The notes under the pieces are model-generated. The model made no database searches. It was given only the letters and a program-made list of their open reading frames with translations, and was not told the DNA's origin. 64,000 bases of DNA from Iris pallida (taxonomy: Eukaryota > Streptophyta > Magnoliopsida > Asparagales > Iridaceae): contig JANAVB010010791.1 in assembly GCA_029216955.1 (NCBI GenBank), positions 5,406,410 to 5,470,409 on the forward strand, in the 5' to 3' direction. The position numbers and the translations under genes are program-made. Of this stretch, positions 12,521-23,956 are shown piece after piece. Each line of letters starts with the position of its first letter. Position 1 is the first letter of the stretch.

Positions 12521-12528
12521 CTTTTATA
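12521..12528 (-). promoter_or_regulatory. TATA box in LTR of element A
   Basis: TATAAAAG on the minus strand within TCTATAAAAGAGAG, about 200 bp upstream of the LTR/primer-site junction. This fits a promoter at the U3/R border. The distance to the gag frame agrees with a retrotransposon transcript start near 12495. Confidence 0.6.
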
Positions 12529-12774
12529 GAGTTCTGGATAACTGTTCTGAAGCATACGCTCAGTCAGTTACTTGACGTGTGCATAACTGCAGGGACGCGT
12601 GGCGAATTCTGATGGAGACACGTTGGAGTGCGGTTGAAAGTAGTGGAATATATCTAGGAGAGATTGATGGCATGAATGCCACGTTGCATAACTTCTGAAT
12701 AAGTGGGTAACTGAGTACAGGACACGTGAGAACGTGTGTTGACTGTATGTTGAAAATCATCCTGGATGCATTTG

Positions 12775-15585
12775 TGTCACGCCCCAGAACCAGAATACTG
12801 GAGAGCGGGGGCAGACATAGCCAGCTACGTATATTGAAATGGATTCCATCTCGCTATACGGTCACGGCTATCTAGATACATGAGGGTTTACTACAAGCCA
12901 ACAGTCTCTTAAGGTCATGAACAAGCCTAGTGTCTCAATCACAAGCAAGTAAGTAAAAGTTACAAGATGTATGATCATTAAATATACAATAGTAAGGCGT
13001 CCCAAACATTACATATTCGGCTGATCATGAAGCTAGTCGTTACAAAATGTCAGGACTAGCAAGAGTTTAGTCATACATGATCAACCCTAGGATCTGTTAA
13101 TCATGTTACAGCCCGTAGGCAGACAGTAAGTGAAGTGCAATCGAGCTAAACAGGTGCTCGTCGGCTAAACGCCTCAAAAGAATATTTTTACAATAAAGTG
13201 GGAGATCAAAAATAAACCCACTCGTTGCCAGGGTTCCGTCTAGTGGCCACCATCTGGCTGAAAGGTCGGTAGATCCTCTGGAGCTGCTCCGAAATCTGGC
13301 CACACAAAACCAGCTGGGTCAGACCCCAGAAAGAGCAAGTGCCACAAAGGAAGCTTCACTTAGGAACTAAAACCAGCAATCAGCACAAGATATAAATAAA
13401 AGCAAGGACTGGAAATAAAGAAAATACATCAGGATGATATACGACGAGATAACCATGGAACTATTCAGATAACCAGGTTACAACCCGTAAACCAAACAAG
13501 GACCGGGGTTGTAACCCTTCGTCTGAACAGAACTTGGAATTCTCACCATTTATCGGTAAAATACAGGCATTCTGGTCATACAGTAATCTGGATCAGGGCA
13601 AGACTAGACTGGTTAGACTCCATCCAATCATTTCACGGCCAAACAAGAATTACGGCTTGATACTTTAACTAACTAGGGTTATCACAGGCCTAGTTACTAA
13701 CAAGATGCAGTGAGATTCTTCCACAGCCACAAGCCCTGCAGACCATCCAGGTTATCGAGGACGAAATTAGGGGTTTAATTCAGGTGGGTACACCGTCCAG
13801 GAAACGCATGTACCCTTAGGTAGCTTGAAGGGTGCAACACATGACAGTGTGCTGGAAATGTGCCCTACTCGACGGCAGGCTACAGATCCCAGGCGCACCC
13901 AGGTAACGGGATTGCCTGTAGCTGGAAGATCTCTTCATGACTACTGTATTAATCTAGTTATTAGCCTTAGTCCATTTCAGTAGGTACTCCTGACCGTGGT
14001 ACTCAGGAGTCCCCTTCTAGACATGATGCAAGACAGGACTGAATTGTTTGTACAAGCACAATCGCCTACGGTGTCCAGGATGTTCATTCTTGTCAGGTCA
14101 TGTCATGTCAGGTAGCCGTCGTAACAGCTGCTCAAGATAAATCATGTCAGGTGTACTTGTCAGGAGTGCGCCACGACGGGCCACTATCATGTCAGGTTGG
14201 TCATGTCAGGAGTGCACCACTACGGGTCACTGTCATGTTGTGCTAGTCCCTTGTTATACCATGTCAAGTACAATAATCATTCCAAACATATTAGATAAAA
14301 TCAAGTTCATGACAAAAGGCGTAAGGATATAAAATGGACGTAAAATATCTAATAAAATATCAATATTCAGGGCTATAGAAGAGTCATGCGGCTAAGTCAT
14401 ATACGGTCAGGAAAGGGTAGACTCATGCGGCCCAATTAGGAGAGCGCATGCGGCCAGGGTCACTGGATCCCATGCGGCTAAGACAAGGGGGCGCATGCGG
14501 TCAGGAAGATAGGAAACTCATGCGGCTGGGGGAATGGGTCTTATGCGACTAGCTGGTCAATCAGGTACATACGGCCGGGGGGGGAGTGTGGTTCCATGCG
14601 GCTCGAGAAGAAGCAACCCATGCGGCTGCGGGGGAAGGGAAACCATATGCGGCTCAGAAGGGAAGAGTACTCATGCGGCTGCGGGGAGCAATGCCTATGC
14701 GGCTGGGAGCAAGTGTGCATATGCGGCTCGTGAGTGTTGAGTTCATGCGGCTCAGGGTGAAGTCCTCATGCGGCTGGGTCAAGCAAGTCTCATGCGGCCA
14801 GCGGGAAGGGCGCATGCGGATGCAGAGTTCAGAACTTATGCGGCTGGAAATTGAGTGAATTATGCGGCCAGGTGAGTCCGGCCCTCATGCGGCTCAAGTA
14901 CTTCCAGCCATGCGGCTGAAGAGAACACTTGCCGCATGAATATTCATGCGGTCAAGTCAAGCACTGTTCATCTTCTCCAAAATTTCAGAGAAGAAGAACA
15001 CCATGAGAGCCAAGTCCTCAAGCTCCATAACTCCATCATCCTGAGCCCAAATCCGAACTTCCATAGGTCAAAATGGGGTAGAAGGAAATTCTCTACAACA
15101 TGGAACCATCAAAACTTAAAAATAACAATGTTAACTAGATCAAAACCCAGGAATTCGGAAAGTACAATAAACTTAGATCTATACAAATTTAACCATGGAA
15201 ATTAAAAATACCAAGTACTAAAGAGTGCTAAAATCGCATGAGGAAAAGAATGGACAATTAAAAGGTGGGTTCCTCCATGAAGCAAGATGCACTTGCCTAG
15301 ACCTCTCTCTTCTCTCTCTGGTAGGTAAGAAGTAATGAGGAAGAAGAAGATGAGATTTTAATGAAGAGAGAGAAAAGAATGGGCTAATAAATATAAATGG
15401 TGGTGGTAGGTAGGGGGTTCATCCAAGGGTTCATCATGAACCCAAGCAAAACCAAGCCAGGCCGAACCAACCCAAGGAAATAACCAAGCTAAGCCAAGAA
15501 GGAATTAAGCAAGAAAATCATGCAATACAAGAATAATTATGTACACGTATTCCAAAAATACGTAATACGAACCACAGGTATTACA
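12775..15585 (-). mobile_element. H1: 2.8-kb solo LTR inserted in the LTR of A
   Basis: Begins TGTCACGCCCC and ends GGTATTACA on the plus strand, and is flanked by the perfect 5-bp duplication ATTTG (12770-12774 and 15586-15590). No internal region or primer site accompanies it, so it is a solo LTR. Read on the minus strand the ends are TGTAA...GTGACA, the same ends as LTRs of element B, so the sense strand is probably minus. A TATA-like TTTATATTTATT lies near 15385-15400 on the minus strand. It includes a CATGTCAGG-rich stretch (about 14095-14250) and a dense ATGCGGC cluster. Confidence 0.85.
14385..14951 (+). repeat. ATGCGGC minisatellite-like cluster in H1
   Basis: About 22 copies of (C)ATGCGGC(T/C), spaced roughly 20-30 bases apart with diverged filler. 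The same word recurs, sparser and more mutated, in H2 at about 18843-19310 and 26680-27090. Short frames with repeated Met-Arg-Leu across it are a by-product. Confidence 0.85.
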
Positions 15586-15690
15586 ATTTGCTATGATACG
15601 ATGTCTTTGAAGAAGAGCCATACGCTAGCTTTTGAAGGCACATGTCTTGCATACACTGACTTGGATCATATAAAGCTTATACGCTCACTT

Positions 15691-15859
15691 GATTGGGAAG
15701 GAGTCGTATGGAGTCCATACGCTCACTTGGTTGGCAAGGAGTTGTATGGAGTCCATACGCTCACTTGGTTGGCAAGGAGTCGTATGGAGTCCATACGCTC
15801 ACTTGGTTGGCAAGGAGTCGTATGGAGTCCATACGCTCACTTGGCAAGGAGCCGTATGC
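15691..15859 (+). repeat. Four 38-39-bp tandem repeats in U3 of element A
   Basis: Units at 15691-15729, 15730-15767, 15768-15805 and 15806-15843, followed by a partial unit. Each carries GTATGGAGTCCATAC, a 7+1+7 perfect inverted repeat, followed by GCTCACTTG. They lie upstream of the TATA box when read on the element strand, which is where enhancers sit in LTRs. Confidence 0.85.
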
Positions 15860-16189
15860 ATTGAGGGAGTAGACACGTGGCTGTCTTCAATCTTCTCAAA
15901 TATGCCATATCTTCAAATACTGACAAATATCTCTCGAACGTCGTGCTGCAGATATGATGGCTGACAGACTGTCAGAAATGACAGTAATAATGGCTCTTTA
16001 TTTATGATGGCTGCTGAGCTGTCCTCGTAAGAGACAAAATCAATTCTCGAAAACCTATACAACGGCTAATCTTCATAGGGCAGCTGTCTTTGCACGAAAG
16101 ACGAAGTGTCAGATTCATCCTTCATTAAATACATGCTGTGCTGTCATCTCAGGAAATAATAAAATATTCACTGAGCGCACAGCCTTTAG

Positions 16190-16275
16190 ATGAGCGTATG
16201 GCCTTGGCTGAGCGTATGGCCTTGAGCGTATGGCTTTGACTGAGCGTATGGCCTTGAGCGTATGACTTTGGCTGA
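16190..16275 (+). repeat. GAGCGTATGG repeat cluster
   Basis: Five near copies of TGAGCGTATGGCCTTG within about 85 bases. The core is the reverse complement of the CCATACGCT word in the 38-bp repeats nearby. It lies near the outer end of the LTR of A. Confidence 0.75.
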
Positions 16276-16312
16276 GTCTTATGTCAGCGTGTCATAATTT
16301 TCACACCCTACA

Positions 16313-16747
16313 GTTGCCAGTCGGGGCTGAAAAACTACGAGATTACTACAACTAGGCCAGATGTGGGCTAGGTTATGTTACACCTGTAACAACTCCTGAA
16401 AGCTCAGATAAGGAATGCAACTGGCATTCGCATTCAACTGGATTGCCCATTTCTGATTCAGACACTAGCATCGGAGACGTATTCAGACAAGTCTGGTCTG
16501 TCAATATGGCATTTGCTGACGCCTATGAAGAAGATGAAGATGTACCCGAGCTTCTCGAGTTAGAGCCTTAGGTTTAACAGCTAGATGCGCAATGGGAAAA
16601 ATGCTTCGAACTCCGTGAGCCTCCTACCGAAGATGAGGTCATGCAAGTTGACCTCGGCGATGAGTCATCTCCAAAGCCAATCTTCGTCAGCAAGAGTCTG
16701 ACAGACGAAGAACGGGAGTCACTATTGTAACTTGTCAAAGAGCAGAC
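16313..16747 (+). pseudogene. Tat-type pol fragment (spacer between protease and RT)
   Basis: Translation on the plus strand gives segments clearly similar to element A: CGLGYV, then SDSDTSIGD, QLDAQWEKCFELREPPTEDE and SPKPIFVSKSL, matching CGLGYI, DSDTSIGD, REPPTED and SPKPIFISESL of A. Four stops interrupt it. Similarity begins right at the LTR border of A and ends near 16747. It is the remnant of a related but distinct element into which A appears to have inserted. Confidence 0.85.
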
Positions 16748-17723
16748 ATTTCATCAAACACATGCACCCTAACACTGATTCGTGTCCGATACGGACACGA
16801 AATGGACACGACTCAACACGAAACCAATACCTACAGCTAGGGGACACCTAGGGCTTCCTATCCATGCAAAGAAAATGAAATTTGGTGGAGGGAATAAGGA
16901 TTTACTTATATGTTCAATTTGTATGAAAAAGCTTTAAAAAGGGGGGTTTCTTCTTGATGGCCAAGTACTCCAAATTAGTCCAAACCTGAGATTTCTCTCT
17001 ATAGACATGAAATAGAGCTGGATTAGGAACTAATGCAAAAGACTAGAATGGAAAAGGAATTAAAATGAATAATCTATGGGTTGGGGAAGAATGGACAAAC
17101 CTCTTTCTTCAAAACTTGGAGAAATTAATAAAAGAGGCAAGAACAAATGGAAGAGACGTTAAATAGGGGTGTGAAACCCTAGGTTGGCTGCCATAGGTGG
17201 GCTTGTTGGGGTTTGGGCTTAAGTCATGGGCCTATGGTTCAATTCACAAGTCATTACATTAAACCATAAATTATGACTTAATTTCACTAAACCTAATTCC
17301 CTCATTCTAAAACCAATCTCTAATGACTAAAATGGGTTAACTCAATTTAGGCTAGGGTTACCATAGCTAGGGTTAGGTTCTAGGCTAGTCTACAAGTCTC
17401 AAACTAGTCAAAGCCCAAACTAGGAATTCACCAATTCAATAAATTATCAAATAATTCAAATAAGTCCAAAATGACCAAATTACCCCTAGGCTAAAAATGA
17501 TAATTAGATCATCCTAATGACATGGCTAGGCTCTAGGACAGACAGTCTCTACGGTTTCACTAGTTGCACATCAAAATCATAAGTCATTACTTAGAGCAGT
17601 TTTTAAATAGCTCAAAAATAATTAAAAATCACTAAAAATTATAATATAAAATAAATATCAATAAATAATAATTATAATTACAAAATTTTAAAATTATCCT
17701 CATCTGGAAAATTGGGTGTTACA
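16748..17723. mobile_element. 5'-truncated long LTR fragment related to G
   Basis: The final about 90 bases (17630-17723, ending GGGTGTTACA) match the end of solo LTR G (48690-48781) closely, including ATCAATAAATAATAATTATAATTAC. The rest is AT-rich and resembles the right part of G only loosely. No coding region is seen. The left border is not defined and no target duplication is found. Confidence 0.5.
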
Positions 17724-17879
17724 CAGTCATCCCCTAAAATCAAAAATAAACAATCGTACTTAGATTATTGTACCTAGGTTTTCGTCCCTAGGCTTTCTTT
17801 GTACGAGCGAGTTTGTATTGTGAGTCTAAGTTCAGTCCTCCTATATCATTGTTCTGTACTTTTACAATCAATGGCAAAC
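17724..17879. other. Unassigned sequence
   Basis: Between the LTR fragment and the first recognisable part of H2. No reading frame, repeat or regulatory element that I can support. Confidence 0.4.
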
Positions 17880-19365
17880 ACAACAGTCATAATGGAGTAC
17901 GAGGGAACCATTCAAGTAGCTAGTTCACAACCCTTAAACCAAATAAGGACCGGAGTTGTAACCTTCACCTGAATAGAACTCTGTCTCCAAATCTTGTTGG
18001 TAAGATAAAACATTACAAGCACGACGTGGGTGCAATAATACAATAAATAAAAAGAGGACTCATAACTGCTCCGGGAGCCAGGTTACAACCCTTAAACCAA
18101 ACAAGGACCGGGGTTGTAACCCTTCACCTGAACAGAACTTAGCCCCTGATCTTTATTATTGAAAGTGACAATAATGCGATCAAGCCTGCAATAATCGAGC
18201 ACTGAAACTACACCATTCAGTCGTTCCCGGCCAATCAGTGACTACGGCTTTCTACATTAGCTAACTAGGGTTATCACAAGCCTTAGTTACTAGCAATATA
18301 CAGTAAGATATTCCTCCAGTCACAAGCCCTGCAGCTAATCCAGGTTATCCAGGCAACTTGGGTTCATTAAGCAGTGCCTCGTTCTTTCCATATATCAGTA
18401 AATTCATACTTGTGCCCTACTCGTCGGCAGGCTGCAAGTCCCACTATGGTAGCCGGGATAACGGGATCGCCTGTAACTGGAGAAATCTCTCAGGACTACT
18501 GAATTATTCTAGTTATTAGCCTTAGCCATTTACAGTAGGTACCCCTGACCGTGGTACTCAGGGATCCCTGTCCTAGATATGATACAAACGTTATCGGTTC
18601 AATTGTACAAACACACTCATCCACGGTGTCCAGGCCATTCAATCTTGTCATGACATGCTAGCCATCGCAACAGCCTTCAAGATATATATATATATCATGT
18701 CATGTCCACTGTCAGGAGTGCATCACGTCGGGCCACTATCATATCATGTCATTTGCCAAAAGTGCACCACAACGGGTCACCATCGTGTCAGGAAACATAT
18801 ACAATTTAATATGGCACAAGCAGACGTGCAACTGAATTGGCCATATGCGGCCAATAAATAAACATGCAAGCAATTGCATGCAAGGCCATGCAACAGTGCA
18901 TATGCGGCTGCAGCAAGCTGCCTGCAATGCATGCAAGCAAGCAATGCATATGCAGCTAACAAATTAAATAGCCAGGCAAAAATGTGCTTAAGCTAATGCA
19001 TTAAATAATGCATTCAATCTTATGCGGCTCACTAACTAATGGAATAAATCATGCGGCTCGTTAGGATTCTCATGCATTATTTAATGCCATATATTATTTA
19101 AATATTAGTGCATGCAAATGCCAACCTATATGCGGCTAAGCACCGTTGCTAGTGCATGTGGCCAAGTGTTTGGCCTATGCATGCGGCCAACTGCTTTTAT
19201 GCAAGCAAGCAAAAGCTTGCTAAAAAGGCCATGCGGCCAAACTATCATGCAAGCAAGCAAGGCTTGCTAAAAGGCCATATGCGGCTCAATACCACTTGCA
19301 TAAGCATACGGCTAAGCATTGGAAAAATAATGCATGCATTAGAATATGCATTAAAGTAAAGCATG

Positions 19366-19394
19366 CACTACAACAAATATGGCCTACAATAGCA
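19366..19394 (+). repeat. Left terminal inverted repeat of CACTA
   Basis: Twenty-nine bases starting CACTACAACAAATATGGCC, exactly the reverse complement of the right end at 26453-26481. Confidence 0.95.
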
Positions 19395-19520
19395 GTTTTT
19401 CTATAGCGTTCACGTGTCCCCGCTATAGAATGTTGTCAACAATAGCGTTCTTTCTGCAGTGCTATAAAAATATGTATCTATAGCGTTTCATGAATGCTAT
19501 AGAATCTATAAAATTCATAT
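19395..19520 (+). repeat. Left subterminal repeat region of CACTA
   Basis: Several copies of CTATAGCGTTC / GCTATAGAAT in both orientations. Such subterminal repeats are binding sites for the element's own DNA-binding protein in characterised CACTA elements. Confidence 0.7.
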
Positions 19521-22500
19521 AGTATGTAATTTTATAACAATTTATAATCAAATGTTACGAATGGTTCCAAAAAATTTCATTCCCCGCCTCAACCCCCGCT
19601 CTACATTTTTGGTTCTGTGCAAAAGTTTTCGATCCTACTCAAATAAACACCCCTCCTCCCTCTCTCTCTCTCTCTCTCTCTCTCATCCTTGTCCTCATCT
19701 CCCACGAGAAAACCTCAAATCCCTACCGACCTCCTCTTTTTAAATCCTAAACCCTAACCCATCATTCCCCCCACCCCCCACCCCAATCCATCCTCCTCTT
19801 TGTAAATCCCAAACCCTAACCCCCAAAACCCTAACCCTAACCATAGAACGTATATTCACAACCAGCAGAGGAGGAGAAGGTGTGATCAACTCCTCCATTA
19901 GCTACTCCACAGCCACCGACGCCATCGAAGATGCCCGAACTAACCGTCGTCGCCGACGGGACCCTCCTCCTCTTCCGCCAACGAGACCCTCCTCAAAGAT
20001 ACGTCATCCTCCTCCATTTCAGAACGTACCAGCTCCTATCATCGTTGTGCCTGTACGACTGCATACGAGGAAGAAGGAGGAGAGGAATTTGGGGCCGTTG
20101 TCGTTGCCTCGTCGGTGTTCAGGGGAGTTCTCCTCCAGTTATTGGTTCAGGCCATGTTGCAATAGTTCTTTTCTTGGTTAGTCTAACTCGTCCATTGCTA
20201 GAAGTAGCGGGTACTTGTTCACTGTGTGAAAATTTGATTGATTCCATGTTAAGAGAATTTATATTTTGAACATGGCTAAGCAATGCATGTTGAAATGCTC
20301 GAGTAGGAGCACTCCATCACCCCCCTTTAGTTTGTACACACTAGATGTTTGTTGAAATGCTCGAGTAAATTAAAATTGGTTAGCTTGTGAGATCCTATTC
20401 ATTTTTTATTTTATAGAATAATTATTATGAAATCTGATTGCACGTCTCATTCTTCTGTTTGCAGCTCCCTGGGATCCTCTCCTTGTCCAAAAAAATAGTT
20501 CCTACAGTTATGACTTTTCTTAAAAAATTAGCAGACGAGGGCACACAAGTTGCTGCTGCTCCTGCTCTAGAACGAGGTAGGCCTGACCTTGATTCAAAAA
20601 ATTTCATGAATGGAACAAGTAGTTCAGTATCATATTCATCTCCTAGTGTAACATCATGAATGGAACAAATAGTTCAGTATCATATTCATCTTTATGGGGA
20701 TATCCTGCTGATTGTCACTCTTAACCTCTCAACTTCACTTGATTTCATAAGAACATTGCGTATGACTTAATATGGGGTGATGATTTCAAGACCCTCATTG
20801 CATTTATGGTTCAATTTTATGTCAAGGATTCTACCAAAGCGGGACATCCACACTACCTATAAGAAATGTTTCTCGAACAAAATTTCATAAATAGGAGGCA
20901 TAATCATGTTTGACATGAAAGCTGCTTGGTGACCTCCCCTTTATTTAGTTCTTTTTTGTCTTTGTGCCTCTATGTGTGTTTATACATAATAGTTCTGGTG
21001 GCACTGACATGGAAAAAATATGGACACAATATGATACGACACGATACAGACACCATTTCTTGTGTCATGCAACACCGACCAAGAGCATCATTATAGCGAA
21101 GAAGAAGAGCAGCAACAGTAGCAGTGCTAGTCTCTACACCGACCAATATTTTTCTAGAGATTTTATCTTCAGCTGAAGATAAAATTTTAGCCATTTGATT
21201 TTATCTACAGATTTTGTCTTCAACTGAAGATGAAATTTTAGCCATTTGAATATTCTATATTCAAAAAGGTGGAATAAAGTCGTGTTTACTCAAAAGGGTT
21301 TCTTTACATTGTATTTGGCAATATGTTGAACTTCCCATATGACAGTATTTAACTTATAACTTAAATTTTTCTTTAAGAGGAGGATCCCAACAATGCTCTG
21401 TTCCTCAGGAACTATGCACATTTCTCTATCAGGTGAGCCTTTTTGCCCTCGATTCATATTTTCTTCATTTTCCATAATTAGTTAATTTGTTTAATAATTG
21501 TTTGTTTCCTTTCTGATATTTTTTACATTAGCAACTGTGATATATTTTTTGATTGGCACATTGTTTGTTTCCTTTCTTATCTTTTTTTACATTATCACGT
21601 TGTCTGTTTCCATTTATGACAAAGTCACATAATCATATGTCATGATAACAATTTTATGACTTTTTTGGATGTAATTTGTTCATCAATTTTGATTTATCAA
21701 TTTTGGTTTGTCACTTGAAGACTTCAGTACCTTATTTACTGCTAGTATTATTGTAAAACAGAATAATGTTAAATATTATTGTGGTATGTGAAGTTTTCTA
21801 ATAAAATTTATTGTTTGTGTGTAACTTATAGTAGGATATGTCAACAAGTTGGCCGTTTCTCAAACTTGGCTTCTTAATGTATGACTTCCCATTTTGATTT
21901 CTTGTTGAGCTGTTGAAACTTGGAAGAAGACATATATGGGAGGTAGAATTTTCCTGAGAGTATAGGTTGATCCGAGGAGAAAATATGTGCACTTGAGTAC
22001 TCATAGTAAGCAAATGAAAAGATTTTGTGGTTTAGGAAGCAGAGACTGAATCCTTATTGATGGAAAAATGTTGGAAGACATTTGTTTGCTGGAGTTTGCT
22101 AGAAGCAAACTCCTATTTATTTGGCTCATATTCTCTATAAAGATAGTTGGGGTTTTGCCATGACATAAATATTCATGGTAGTAACAGGTAACAGGTATTT
22201 GGTAAAGAGTATCACAATCATGTTTCCTTTCGAAATTTAATGCACATATCTAAGATATATTCATGGTAGTACAGGTAACAAATATTCATGGTAGTACAGG
22301 TAACAGATATTTAAAGAGAATCGCATAAAATAGAGTTCGGATTTTGAAACTTAAACTGTTGATTAGCTCTCTCTCTCTCTCTTTGAAGTGACGAAGACGA
22401 TAAGAACTTATCAACTTCCTTCCAAAATTTAATGCACATATCTAAGATATATTTGTTTAGCATCAATATATTGTTGCATCTTTCCTGCGAAATTTTGCAT

Positions 22501-23340
22501 ACAAAAACCATTAGATTATGGTAATTTTTAATGCTAAAACCACTAGATTGTTACAGTTATTCTCTTATTTCTCTTTTCAGGATTTAACCAAAGACATTTG
22601 GTCCACCTTTGCACAACTTTATGTGATTATGGCTGTAAATATTCTTGTTTTTACTAATATAACAATATAACATACTAGATTTGTCTGAAATGTTTTGATA
22701 GTCATGCTAAACGATTAAGTTTAGGAGGATTTGAGCCTACACCTTGTTACTACAAAGTGGATAATTACTCTAGTAAGTGACCCAGTTGTAATCTAAATCA
22801 AAGGCACTTATTAGCCAAAGCAAGAGGTTTCATACTTACGTGACATGTTACTTTAACAAGTTCATTAGTTCATGTTATTGGCCATATGGGCCAAGAATCC
22901 ATTATGTTCATTGACATCTATAACATTATGAACCAATTTCTACTGGCAAAACCATATATCAGACTCGTTGTGGCAAACACCCCTTCTTGTTACATTGCCA
23001 AAATTCTAAAAAACATTCATACTCTAGTTTTAGTTACTTATTGTTTTTTACAACCAGCCTTGAGGAGTGATCCATCTTGACTCATGAGTGTATGGCGTGC
23101 ATAAGTGTACATCATATGTACTATATAGGCCACATTGGTAACTGTGTCTTATAGTTGACAAATTACTGAACTAACTTCGCTGCATATTACTTTTTTAGCA
23201 AGTTTGTTGCATTTCTCGAATATGTTAATATTTTCTAATGGTAGGGGTATGGTGGGTTAATGACATGCTGGTCTTATTTTTTTTAAGAAGCAATGAAATC
23301 TTGATTCATGACTGCCCAAATTTTAAAATATTTCCATGAT
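19521..23340. other. CACTA interior without assigned coding function (left)
   Basis: A GC-richer block (19740-20270) with plant telo-box-like AAACCCTAACCC words resembles a gene leader or first exon. Short frames at 19882-20269 and 20438-20659 (the latter preceded by an acceptor-like TTTGCAG) may be exons, but I do not recognise their products. The rest is AT-rich and intron-like. A CT/GA run lies at 19665-19684. Confidence 0.4.
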
Positions 23341-23690
23341 AGGTTGGGAAAAGGCAGAAACTTGTTGTTATGGAACATCAAGTAACATCTCAAAAAAAAA
23401 ATCTATCCTTGAAGATAAAATCAGCCATCTTGACGGAGGCCTCAAAGAATGTGTCTGGAAGCTCAGACAATCAAGGGAGGAACAAGAGCAACAAATCCAT
23501 GATGCCCTTATCAAGAAGACAAGTGAACTTGGTAACCAACTTGTCTTGCTCAAAAAACAGCTGGAAAATACAAAATCTGAACCTGCCACCACTATGGTCG
23601 ATGATCTATAATCAAGAATTGAAGCACAGAGAAAGGAAAAGCTGTTCTCAAAGCCAAGCTTGTTATTGTATCTGAGAAACTTAAGGTACG
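23341..23690 (+). pseudogene. Captured exon of a filament-like plant protein (FPP) gene
   Basis: After an acceptor-like ATGATAG| the sequence encodes GWEKAE, then ILEDKISHLDGGLKECV and LRQSREEQEQQIHDALIKKT. This is the characteristic N-terminal coiled-coil block of plant FPP (long coiled-coil, microtubule-linked) proteins. Small compensating frameshifts lie between GWEKAE and ILEDK. A TAA at 23609-23611 interrupts it, and the match continues (SRIEAQRKEKAVLK) to a donor-like AAG|GTACGA at 23685/23686. It is one exon with both splice sites, so it was captured as DNA rather than from mRNA. Identity rests on my recall of the family. Confidence 0.72.
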
Positions 23691-23884
23691 AACATTAGAG
23701 AGGGAGTTTAGTCCATCTAAATGTACTTAGTTACATAATATCAGCTACTGGCATGCATCATGTTTGCCGTCTAACTGAATCTGGATAACAGAGGTGTGTG
23801 CGTTGATCATGAGCATGTTCAGTTGATCCGAATCCATCTCAATGCAAAACTCTAACAACATTCATCTGAAATATGTTTATATTC

Positions 23885-23887
<3 letters not shown>

Positions 23888-23953
<66 letters not shown>
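23888..23953. repeat. (TA)n microsatellite
   Basis: About 33 uninterrupted TA units inside the CACTA element, just downstream of the FPP exon. Confidence 0.98.

Positions 23954-23956
<3 letters not shown>

Larger units (their letters stand above)
1..16312 (-). mobile_element. Element A: Tat-lineage Ty3/gypsy LTR retrotransposon, left end outside window
   Basis: Reading on the minus strand from right to left: 5' LTR, primer binding site, gag, protease, RT, RNase H, a second RNase H, integrase, then an extra gene on the opposite strand. The order RT-RNase H-integrase is that of Ty3/gypsy elements. Two RNase H domains, a tRNA-Arg-type primer site and an antisense extra gene are features known from the plant Tat lineage (Ogre/Retand/Grande relatives). 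The 3' LTR must lie left of base 1, so the target duplication cannot be tested. The element holds a later solo-LTR insertion at 12775-15585. Lineage is inferred from motifs. Confidence 0.88.
12317..16312 (-). mobile_element. 5' LTR of element A, interrupted by H1
   Basis: On the plus strand it begins TGTTTTCCAT at 12317, next to the primer site, and ends ...CACCCTACA at 16312. Removing H1 and one target copy leaves about 1180 bp. It contains a TATA box, four 38-bp tandem repeats and a cluster of GAGCGTATGG words. The outer border at 16312 is inferred: immediately beyond it a different sequence (a plus-strand pol fragment) begins in frame. Confidence 0.7.

Noticed and set aside
14534..14858. 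Open frames with repeated Met-Arg-Leu or Cys-Gly peptides
   Set aside because: They only translate the ATGCGGC array of solo LTR H1.
15691..15859. CRISPR-like array of regular repeats
   Set aside because: Units are contiguous tandem repeats without unique spacers, in a plant LTR.
15520..15964. Open frames with repeated WLARSRMESIRSLG peptide
   Set aside because: They translate the 38-bp U3 tandem repeats of element A; not a multiple-repeat protein gene.
19743..19850. Telomere-like AAACCCTAACCC runs
   Set aside because: Short, imperfect and mixed; typical telo-box words in plant gene leaders rather than an interstitial telomere.
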